NCBI GenBank assembly: GCA_963971575.1
Contig: OZ020616.1
Span: forward strand, 6,840,924-6,904,923
Direction: 5' to 3'
DNA from: Liopterus haemorrhoidalis
Lineage: Eukaryota; Arthropoda; Insecta; Coleoptera; Dytiscidae
Length of the DNA: 64,000 bases
Below, piece after piece: positions 55,726-64,000 of the stretch. The position numbers and the translations under genes are program-made. Under the pieces are notes generated by a model. That model searched no databases and was not told the origin of the DNA. It was given only the letters and a program-made list of their open reading frames with translations. Positions within the stretch are counted from its first letter, which is position 1, and every line of letters starts with the position of its first letter.

Positions 55726-56356
55726 TTTTGTTAAAATAAACGCTTCTTGTCCAAAAAGCTGAGTGAAATTATTTCCTATTTCTACCAATATATATAGGTT
55801 AATACTTAATCATTTTTAAAATGATTTTTCAGTTTTGAGCGTTACTTAGAAGACAAAAAAAATTAATTCCCCCAAAAAATAACCTAAAAATGAGTATATT
55901 TGTGATTGTTAAATAAAAAAAAAAAACATGAAAAAAAAATATCTCAACGTCGTTACCTCGGCAAACTCATAAATTAACAAAATCTTTTTGGATTTTTGAT
56001 TTCAGATGATCCAGTGACAAGTTATGCTGGTCACCGCCAAATCTAATTTTTCCCGGAGTCTGAGAAGATTTGCCACAGCTGGCTCATTTCGCCATATTTT
56101 GCCTTCAAATTTTTTTTGTATCTTCTTCAAAACATACTTTATATATGTACTTAGTTTGAAAATGAATAAATTTAACCATAGATTTGAAAAAAATTCACAA
56201 AAAATATGCTTAAAATGTGGTTATCAGACCCTACAGCTTAATAGTAAAAAATATTTTAATGTACATAGTTTTAACAGGAATATGTAAGGTTAGCTATAAG
56301 ATTTTTCCTTTTTTATATGTACTTATTTTGACGGCAATAAAGATTTTATATATATA
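55726..56356. other. AT-rich spacer, nothing recognised
   Basis: No coding or repeat structure recognised; a poly-A run lies near 55915-55926. Confidence 0.4.
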
Positions 56357-56946
56357 CAGTCGATTCCGCTTAATTGGGACACATCGGGACTTAGGCATTT
56401 TGGCCCAATTAAGCGGCTGCCCCAACTAAGCGATTTTCACATAAAATTAAACAATGCATATTTTTCTTTCAATAATTTTATTTTATAAACTCTTGGACAA
56501 AACTATAAATTACATACTTAATACCAAAAAATTTAAACTTTTAAGAAAAGATAATAATAAATTCAAAAATAAAATAATAAATAGGTACATACAATTTAAT
56601 TCAATGCAAAAATGCGTCAAGTGTAGTCTGTCTTTTGTTTTTGTAACATTTCACTTCTACAAAATCAGCACAGTTATTCAGTGCGGATGTAGGGCTCCCT
56701 TCATTTCCTTCCTGCATAAAATAACGCTGTAATATTAAATTCTTTGTACATATTTTTTCTTGAGAATATGTGTAACATAATATGTACTGTGTTCTTAAAT
56801 TTACTGTCCCAATTAAGCGGAATGTTGTCCCAATTAAACATGTAAATTTACTGTTGGTTCCTTGGTTTGGTTTCTGTTCTTTGAGATTTGGCCCAAATAA
56901 GCAGCTGCCCGAATTAAGCGGTGGCCCAATTAAGCGGAATCGTCTG
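56357..56946 (-). mobile_element. Pogo-like element, internally deleted
   Basis: CAGTCGATTCCGCTTAATTG on the left and, reversed, CAGACGATTCCGCTTAATTG on the right, with TA outside both. GCTTAATTGGG-type sub-repeats recur near each end. A minus-strand reading ends NKRQTTLDAFLH before a stop near 56601, matching the QTTLDSFF tail common in pogo/Tigger-like transposases, so that is the surviving C-terminus. The catalytic and DNA-binding parts are deleted. Confidence 0.85.
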
Positions 56947-58101
56947 TATATTACTAGAGAATGCAAAAGAGACAGCTTTGTACGGTCGTTACTATATATT
57001 ATATATGTGTCACCATCTTTGGTGTTATCACAAGTTTTATTAGTAAAAGATACATTTTCTATGACTGTTAAAAAATTTGTACGATATTTCACTTGTTTTT
57101 GTGCATAAAATGCGTGTTTATGGTGAATGAAAAAAGGTAAAAAGTGCTAAAAAAGTCTCATAAGTGTTTCACCATTTCATACTTTCCATAAGCATAATTC
57201 ATCGCCTAATGGGGCTACACCACTATGTCCACGGACTTACAAGGTCATGGCGGTGACAACAGCATCTCCAAGGACTGCAGACCTGTCCGTGCAATCCAAA
57301 GAAGAATCAAAGAGTGTATTGAAAACAATTTAAGTCAATTCTAACTCTATTTAACTCTAAAAATTACAAAATTTTAGTTTTGCTCTAGTTTTTTTTTTTT
57401 TTTATTTCTAATTAGTGACAGCCTGTATGTATATATGTTTTTTCTAATTGCAGAGAGTCATTGGCAAAATATTATATGAAACTCATACATTTCACTCGCA
57501 CTGCAATTAGGTAGGCGTGTGCAGTGCCTGCCTAATTCTCGTATTAGTTTTGATTTTCTTTTTGTTTTTGGTACAACTTTTATTTTTGGGTTTACGAATG
57601 AATTTGGTGTACTGCCTACCATAACATATAAACAATTCATTAAGGGGAAACAAAAAGTTCAAAAACTTTTTCTTTCTGTTCTTTTCCATACCTTCCTTTT
57701 ATTTCGCAGAAAACAAGGCAGAAATTTACTGCTGCTGTCATAAATAAACGGTGAAATACTTAACTCCACCACTCACTACTTCTCCGGTCCATGCCAAATA
57801 TCCCTATTAGTTGATCTAATAGATCAACCTGGCCAATTTTTAGAGGGGGATAGCTAATACGATGCCAGGTTACCACTAGGACAAAGACTGAACGAATTTA
57901 TAATGCATTTATTTCTTTCCCATCATCTTCAACACTTGTCTGGGACGTATATGCCCCACTTAGGTTCAAAGGGTAATAACCAACTATTATTTATTTTTAA
58001 TTATTTTAGTATAACAATTAGGTACATTTTTATGATTTTACCATATATTACATTTGTACCTATATATCGACAAAATTGAATTTTTCATCTTTGTAGCATT
58101 G
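56947..58101. other. Spacer, nothing recognised
   Basis: No supported gene. A slightly GC-richer patch lies at 57205-57300, and a short palindrome TTGATCTAATAGATCAA at about 57811-57827. Confidence 0.4.
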
Positions 58102-58150
58102 TATTGTAGCTTTGATAATGATCGAAGAAGCGAAACTAGTCTGCTAAAAC
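58102..58150 (+). ncRNA. Hammerhead-like motif, degenerate copy C
   Basis: TTGTAGCT, TTGATAA (core changed from CTGATGA), a weak stem II region, GAAA, CTAGTC, TGCTAAAA. TAGC and GCTA can pair as stem I, and GUC precedes the expected cut. The core G at position 8 is A, so it should be inactive. Confidence 0.4.
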
Positions 58151-58269
58151 ATCAATAAAAAATCAGCTGTGGCCACCACAGGACCGACCGCCATCATAAA
58201 GTTCTTATATAAAATAATATATTTATTTAGCAGCAGAGTAGAAATAAATTGGCCTAATATTTTCTAACA

Positions 58270-58830
58270 AAGATATTATTTATCATGACCATGGAAACGT
58301 TACATATAAGTTTGAAAAAATTGAGACTTAAAATTTTACAAAAATTATTCGAAATTTTTCGCTTTATCAAAAAACGTCTCAAATAAAAGATATTAATTAT
58401 TGCTTTTATAGCAACTTTTGTTCAATAAATTTTTTCGAAATATTTTTCTGTTGTGAAATATTCACAAAAATCTTAAAATCGACACGAGTAAACTCCCATT
58501 TTTAGTCAACCGATTTTTACCAAAAGTTGATCAACTAGTGCCATTGATGGCAGAAGCTTAAATATGAAGTTTCATAAAAATCCTTTCAGCCGAATTTGCT
58601 CTGCACGTGTACACAGACGGATAGACGGGCAGACAGACAGACGGACAGACAGACGGACAGACAGACAGACAAACGGACAGACAGACAGACGGACAGACAG
58701 ACCGACAGACATCATGCTAAAAATAGTCAAAACGTTATGTAGGGACCTCAATTCGTGGAGATCCATCGAAATCTCGAAATGTCAAAATCGGTATGATCAC
58801 TATACCTCCCTTCTATATATCGGCTGCTTC
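58270..58830 (+). repeat. Dispersed repeat 'AATCGGTTGAC' with (CAGA)n
   Basis: CATGACCATGGAAACGTTAC, CAAAAAACGTCTCAAATAAA, GTCAACCGATTTTTACCAAA, GAATTTGCTCTGCACGTGTA, a CAGA/CGGA-rich tract at 58615-58710 and TGTCAAAATCGGTATGATCA. It is the most complete copy: the left half matches 35546-36110 and the right half matches 44908-45366 inverted. Confidence 0.8.
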
Positions 58831-59657
58831 TGTTGGTATCTCTGGGTCACCAATCTAGGATTTTCTGACCATCTCTCGCCTTGAAGTCTAGCCACATGTC
58901 CACCCCATTAACTAATATCATTATTATTTTATTCGGTGGAAAACTAAAAAACTTTATACCTCCTAATTAATAATTTGTTCTCCCGCATTGTTTAGGATTG
59001 ACCAATGTTATGGTAGTTTTTCGATTCCACACCTGAAGAAATCCGGTGCGCTGGAAATGTAGAACTCGTCAAAATCATATTATGCATCAACCCAATATAT
59101 TTAGGACAAATTATATCTTTCCACAACCGCAAAATGACGAACTAAACAGCAATATACCGCAGTTCTATAGCAAATGCTGGTAATTGAAAGACATATTAAA
59201 ATGAAGATTCTCGAAGATCATAAATATAAAAATTTTCGACAACTGTTACACATCTATTTTAAATTTATGCGTTTATAAGAATACGCTTTGTGTACAGAAG
59301 GTTTCATGATTTTATGATATACGAGTACATGTTTTTCAGCACGTCACTGAAGTACAATCTTAAGTTACGTTACTCGAAAGTTACGTGTGTCCCAAGAGAA
59401 TTTCTTTCCGTTGGTACGTTACTAGTTCAATCATTTCATTCTTGAGATGATATTGGTCTTTTGTGATTTTCTGTTTGTGTCTTTTTGGAATTGAGTTTAT
59501 TAAAGTTTTAGTGATTGACTGTAGATAGACTTCAGATATGGATTTATTGCATTGGATTGAATTATTTATTTAATACGAATCAGTATCGTGAGATACATAC
59601 TTTGTCTTTACAGCATTTCTATATAACTTTTTACCAAAATCTAATTATTTGGTACTG
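58831..59657. other. Spacer with one weak hammerhead-like motif
   Basis: No gene recognised. CCTGAAGAAATCCGGTGCGC followed by TGGAAATG near 59028 resembles the other CTGAAGA motifs but lacks a proper GAAAC. Confidence 0.35.
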
Positions 59658-59665
59658 GATGAGAG

Positions 59666-60829
59666 TAGGGATGGGAAAAAAACATCGATGTATCGAAAAC
59701 ATCGATGTTTTTACCATCGATGGTCAGTTAGCGATAGTATCGATAAAACATCGATGTCTACTACCGATGTTTAAACTTTGAAATTCAGAAACTACCGCTA
59801 GAGGCGCTGGAATCTTAAAATTTTAATTTTTATTAAAATTAGTACACAAAATATAAGCGCCATCTACTGTGATATAACAATACTAATAGTGTTAGTTCTT
59901 ATTCTTCTTAGCAGTTAGCAGAATACGAAAAAATAAGAAGAAACTTCTAATTTTTGCAAACAATGCGAACGACCAACGACGCCAAAACACACTTTTTCTT
60001 TTTCAGTCTTGTTGACACTTTCCCAGTTGTTATTCCTCCAATCCCTGGATTTTTGTAAGTTGTCATTAGCTATTTTTTTATATATTGAAGTTGGCTTTTC
60101 CTGATCAAAATGATCAAAAGCTTAAATTAATCGGTAAAAGTAACTAGAATTGAAAATCTACTTCCGCCTAAACCAAAGGAACAGACTTTATTTCAACTTA
60201 AAATAGTATAAAAATAATTGTGTATGACAGTGTTATTTTTATGTTAAATAATATAAAATTAACATTAAGATTACTATATTAGTATTGTAATAAAATCCAA
60301 TATTTCATTTTAGAAATGTAAAAATAGTAAGGTCTGTTCCTTTGGTTTAGGCGGAACTAGATTTTCAATTCTAGTTACTTTTACCGATTGATTGAAGCGT
60401 TTGATCATTTTGTTCAGGAAAAGTCAACTTCAATATATAAAAAAATATCTAATGACAAATTACAAAAATGAAAATTGCGGTTAGTTCCGCCTAATCGTTT
60501 GGAATAGACTGTAGGTACAAATTAGGATTTATTATATTGGGTATAATAACATTAATGTGAAATTAATTACTATTAAAAAGGAATATTTCTATTTCAAAAT
60601 CTAATAAATGCTTTTTGTGTATTATGTGTTACTTTTTTCGTATTTTATCTTTACATTATTAAATAAAAACTACATAATATAAATAAATAGCTTTTTTTAA
60701 TATTAATAAAACATCGATGTTTCCGATACATCGATGTTTTTCCTTCGATGTTTTTTCAACATCGATAGTAAGCGCCGATGTTAACATCGATGTTAAACAT
60801 CGATGTTTTGCCTTCGATGTACAACCCTA
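59666..60829. mobile_element. Ac-like hAT element, non-autonomous
   Basis: Starts TAGGGATGGG and ends ACAACCCTA, with perfect 8-bp duplications GATGAGAG (59658-59665, 60830-60837). Multiple AACATCGATG repeats fill both subterminal regions (59682-59760 and 60710-60820). TAGGGATG ends are known from the Ac group of hAT elements. No transposase remains; a pair of smaller MITEs sits inside. Confidence 0.93.
60049..60511. mobile_element. Inverted pair of TA-flanked MITEs
   Basis: 60330-60511 is a full MITE (AGGTCTGTTCCTTTGGTTTA to CGTTTGGAATAGACTG, with TA outside) related to 6312-6717. 60049-60188 is a second, truncated copy in the opposite orientation. The two share about 140 bases as inverted arms around a 141-base spacer, so RNA across them could form a long hairpin. 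Confidence 0.8.
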
Positions 60830-60925
60830 GATGAGAGTAACCAACTCTTAATCAGCCAATTTCGGAATATTGACCTTAAAATTCTCTAAGACACTTGGTA
60901 TAGTTTCACAAATTGTTTTATTAAA

Positions 60926-60974
60926 TATGCTGACTGCAGTTTCGGTATGTAATACCATTATCAAAGCTACAATG
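60926..60974 (-). ncRNA. Hammerhead-like motif, degenerate copy D
   Basis: Minus strand: TGTAGCT, TTGATAA, TG, GTAT, TAC, ATACC, GAAA, CTGCAGTC, AGC. Stem II pairs and stem III is CTGCAG before UC. A 3-bp stem I (GCT with AGC) is possible. The core is mutated as in copy C, and the two share TGTAGCTTTGATAATG. Confidence 0.45.
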
Positions 60975-61414
60975 TCATCATTTAAAAACTGTTTACCTAT
61001 ATTCAAGTTTCACCAAGTGGAACTATTTTACATTTTGGTTTACCAGAACTGTTGGTCACCCTATATCTTTCCAGTTTACATGATTTGGTAATGATTGTTC
61101 AACTTTTTCCTGAACTTATGAAATTTTTCCATTATAAGTTTTTGTTTTATTTTTATTGCAAAATAAATCTTTTATCATGAAAAATGACTGTTACAAAGGC
61201 TTTTAAGACCAACTAAGATAATATATTTTTGCTTTATGGACTTCAATAATTCAAAGAAAATTTTTAAGAATTGAATTACTATGTCTACCACTATTAAAAG
61301 TTTTAGAAGAAACGAGATTTTTTTGTAACATACACATACGAGGTGTGAAATAAAAATCTGAAATAAAATGTCATAAAACTTTATTAATAAAAACACATTT
61401 TACATTTAAATTAC
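60975..61414. other. AT-rich spacer, nothing recognised
   Basis: No coding or repeat structure recognised. Confidence 0.4.
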
Positions 61415-61460
61415 AACTCTGAAGAAGATTTAAAATATAAATCGAAACGTTAGCCAAGTT
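61415..61460 (+). ncRNA. Hammerhead-like motif, copy E
   Basis: CT, CTGAAGA, A, GATTT, AT-rich loop, AAATC, GAAACGTTAGCCAAGTTAAC. Same family as copy A (50525), including CGTTAGC and the TTTCTGACC block downstream. Confidence 0.45.
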
Positions 61461-61511
61461 AACATATTGTTTTAATTTCTGACCAGTTTCCCATTACTTC
61501 CTCATAATATA

Positions 61512-61841
61512 AAATTGAAGTGAAGTGTGAATTTTCACACATTTCAGGGTTTTGCAGGTATTTAATAGATATATTTATCACATCAAAATCAACAGTTTTT
61601 TTTTGATATTCACTTTTATTCGTTATTTGAGAACTAAGAGCTTTCATTTAATTTTTTTTTCTTCTGCATTTGATTCGTATTCAAGTCTTCATTAGATTAA
61701 TAAGAAATATTTTACAATGTAGAGTGTAGTGTAGTGTGGTGTGATGTGAGTGTGAATTTCTACCGTACAGACAGACAGACACATGAGTGACGTTATAAGG
61801 GTGTTTTGGTGGTCACACCTACAAAACCCTAAAAATGAAAC
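61512..61841 (+). repeat. Dispersed repeat 'TTTGCAGGTAT', deleted copy with both ends
   Basis: The 5' end TTGAAGTGAAGTGTGAATTT, then AGGGTTTTGCAGGTAT; the 3' end TTATAAGGGTGTTTTGGTGG, then CACACCTACAAAACCCTAAA. The tRNA-like cassette and most of the middle are missing. This copy ties the 5' and 3' ends of the family together. Confidence 0.75.
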
Positions 61842-62420
61842 GAAATTTAAAAAGAAAAACGATTGGGAGGGCACAATTTTGTGGTTTGCTGTTGTCTATT
61901 CACACTTTGTTCTTCTTTTTGTTCTTAATTTTCTTGGTTTCCCCTAGTTCAATACATAAGTTGCTTTGATCTTCCCGTTTGTTGGAATCTGTTTAACTAT
62001 GAGCTGAATCAGCTAGCGATACATCACCCCTTGTCTAACCTATTTTTCCCAGAAAATCCAATTTGCGAGCCACGTGTTAGCCAACACGTGCATGGAACTA
62101 ACATGTACAGACAAGAAAGAATATAAGGGTTAAATGTGTTATTTCTATTGAAAATGTAGGGAGACTAGATTATAAGTATATTTGTAAATATTTGTAAAGC
62201 TATTCCTTCGATATTAATCTGTATTTGCACTTCAGAATTTGAGTACACTTTCATTACACAAATTATATAATTAAACAATTGTAGAGATTAAAATTGCGGT
62301 ACTCGCGTGTTTAATATATTGAACTAGGAGCCTCAGCCCGGCTACGTCGGTTCACCCGTACGTAAAGCTGGGGGCTGCACCCCCGGCCTGTAATTATACA
62401 CGAAATCACAACAGGTAAAG
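61842..62420. other. Spacer with a small GC-rich patch
   Basis: No gene recognised. A patch at about 62332-62392 is strongly GC-rich (GCTGGGGGCTGCACCCCCGG) and nearly palindromic, unlike its AT-rich flanks. Confidence 0.4.
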
Positions 62421-63700
62421 GGTGAACAAATTGGACACCGGAATTTGAATTGCGCGCCATTTTCGTTCAGTGAATGTTGGAAGCATTTTTACAGTTGGTA
62501 TCTAAACACATTGCAAATTCATCATGGCGCCGTATACTGTGCAGCAATGCATAAATATCGTGCAAGTTTATTATGAAAACAGGCGATCAGTTACAATTAC
62601 GCGCAGATAATAAGCGATGAAGCTCATTTTCTTTTGAATGGGTTTGTTAATCGCCAAAATTGTCGCATCTGGGGTAGTGAAAATCCACATGCTTATTATG
62701 AAAACAGTTACGATTACGCGAAGAAAACTTCGACCACTTTTTGGACGGAATAATGTTCCAATGTTGCAATTCGTGAACTAGTTCAAAAATTTGAAACAAC
62801 TGGTATGCTTATTGATACACCAAGAGTTCGCTATCACGCAGAGGTCGTTCAGGTGAAAATATTGTTCGTATACGTGATAGTGTGCAAGAAGAACCAAGCA
62901 CGTCAATCCGTCACCGTTCACAGCAATTGAATCTTTCATATGGCACTACTCAACAAATTTAAAAATAAGACCTACATTTAAAGGCGTATATAATTCAACT
63001 GACGCAAGAACTGAAAACAGCGGACCACTAGAAACCTTTGTGATCTGGGTTTTAGAAAACACAGAAGTTGATGCTGATTTTTGCAAAAAAAACTCATTTG
63101 GAGCGATGAAGCTCATTTTCTTTTGAATGGGTTTGTTAATTGCCAAAATTGTCGCATCTGGGGTAGTGAAAATACACATGCTATTCAAGAAAAACCAATG
63201 CATTCACAAAAATGCACTGTTTGGTGTGCATTATGGGCTGGAGGAATCATTGGCCCGTACTTTTTTAAGGACGAAGCTGGTAATGCTGTTACTGTCAATG
63301 GTGTACGCTATCGGGAGACGCTAAACAAGTTTTTTTTAATGAAACCAAGGATTTAAACTTGTGGACATGTGGTTTCAACAGGATAGAGCCACATGTCACA
63401 CAGCACGTGAAACACTCACTTTACTTCAAACCAAATTTCCTGGTCATGTTATCTCTCAGAGGGGCGACATCAATTGGCCAGCAAGGCCTTGCGATCTAAC
63501 CCTATTAGACTTTTTTCTCTTTGGCTATTTGAAGGTCTATGTCAACTAGCCTGCTACGATTCTAGAACTAAAAGAGAACATCAGACGTGGAATTGCTGAA
63601 ATCGACCCGCATTTATTGAAAACGATTACGGTAAACTTTGCTAAAAGAATTATTAGCTAATTACAATAAAATTCGGATTTTTCCAATATGTTGTCTTTCA
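62421..63700 (+). pseudogene. DD41D mariner, family 3, patchwork copy
   Basis: The probable start [20 protein letters not shown] at 62524 leads into a helix-turn-helix, but the reading breaks within 30 residues. There an 81-base segment (62612-62692) duplicates 63102-63182 from the catalytic region. Later pieces give [16 protein letters not shown] (first aspartate), GGIIGPYFFKDEAG, MWFQQDRATCHTA (second), and INWPARPCDLTLLDFFLF (third, 41 residues on). Stops lie after PRI and VYVN. The approximate ends GGTGAACAAATTGGACACC and, reversed, GAAAGACAACATATTGG are only loosely alike. Confidence 0.8.
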
Positions 63701-63790
63701 TTCAAAAAACAAATCCTTTTTTTTGTTTTTTTTTTTTTTTTAATTTACAATCTACTTCATTGCGAGGGAGACATCCAGTGACGTTTCTCC

Positions 63791-64000
63791 TTATATATCA
63801 CTGTCTTCAGTGTTGCGGTAGGTCGTTTGGCCAAACCTTCTGTTGTCGAGGTCATTTATTAAATTTCCCACAAGTTCATTTTCATGTCCAAAGAGTTGGT
63901 CATGGTATTTGTTGGCAACTTTATAAATATCTTCCGTGATGAAAGGGATTTTGAGTTCTTCATGGATCATTCTATTTGAGACGTTCCAAGGTGCATTCAC
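63791..64000 (-). pseudogene. Jockey-like LINE ORF2, C-terminal fragment at window edge
   Basis: The minus-strand reading enters from the right edge: VNAPWNVSNRMIHEELKIPF, KVANKYHDQLFGHENELV, LDNRRFGQTTYR, then a stop near 63791. It matches the extreme C-terminus of jockey-clade reverse transcriptases (APW.V.N..IH.DL.IP...I...A.KYH..L..H.N.L...L). No stop occurs within the part visible. The catalytic domain would lie beyond 64000, so intactness cannot be judged. Confidence 0.75.

Noticed and set aside
56601..57092. 163-residue minus-strand open reading as a gene
   Set aside because: Most of it is the pogo terminal repeat and flanking DNA; only the last few dozen residues look like transposase.

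Overview
The window looks like intergenic or heterochromatin-like DNA from an insect with a large, transposon-rich, AT-rich genome. The evidence is the mix of mobile DNA: Mos1/irritans-like DD34D mariners, DD41D (rosa-like) mariners, Tc1, pogo-like, piggyBac-like, hAT and PIF/Harbinger elements, jockey/CR1-like non-LTR retrotransposons, tRNA-derived SINEs, and hammerhead-like motifs of the kind known from Penelope-like retroelements. A beetle would fit, but the sequence does not name the species. I found no host protein gene, no intact tRNA or rRNA gene, and nothing bacterial or viral. Every recognisable coding stretch is a transposase or reverse-transcriptase remnant with stops, frameshifts or truncations.

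Layout. 1-4.7 kb: SINEs, a 2.1-kb tail-to-tail inverted repeat with (CAGA)n tracts, and mariner scraps. 4.7-9.2 kb: hAT elements with perfect 8-bp duplications, one nested in another, a TA-flanked MITE, and a LINE split by an internally deleted piggyBac. 9.3-19.6 kb: five mariner copies of three families, several LINE pieces, and a hAT MITE inside one mariner. 19.6-29.5 kb: a polypyrimidine tract, a SINE, the best hammerhead motif, a Harbinger remnant, a deleted mariner, and copy 1 of a 1.7-kb CCCAGC-ended element. 29.8-34.6 kb: a three-deep nest (TTAA element in LINE in TTAA element), a Tc1 remnant, a perfect hairpin, and an RT reading frame split by a TTA-flanked palindromic MITE. 35-43.8 kb: a pogo-like element with a cysteine finger, and a hAT carrying copy 2 of the CCCAGC element and itself inserted in a dispersed repeat. 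44-50 kb: a 9-unit, roughly 149-bp tandem array and mariner/LINE remnants. 50-64 kb: tail-to-tail LINEs, a mariner carrying a SINE with a 15-bp duplication, a pogo-like element, an Ac-like hAT with a nested inverted MITE pair, a patchwork DD41D mariner, and a LINE running off the right edge.

Nothing here works as a pathway; what ties the region together is insertion history. Target-site duplications can be read directly for many insertions, giving a relative order (for example SINE after mariner; CCCAGC element after hAT after dispersed repeat). The observations I would follow first are the six hammerhead-like motifs, the CCCAGC-ended family, the dispersed repeat with interchangeable antisense tRNA-like cassettes, the two mariners with displaced internal segments, and the tandem array. 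Boundaries quoted with target-site duplications are firm; others are approximate, and family names rest on motif recognition without database searches.
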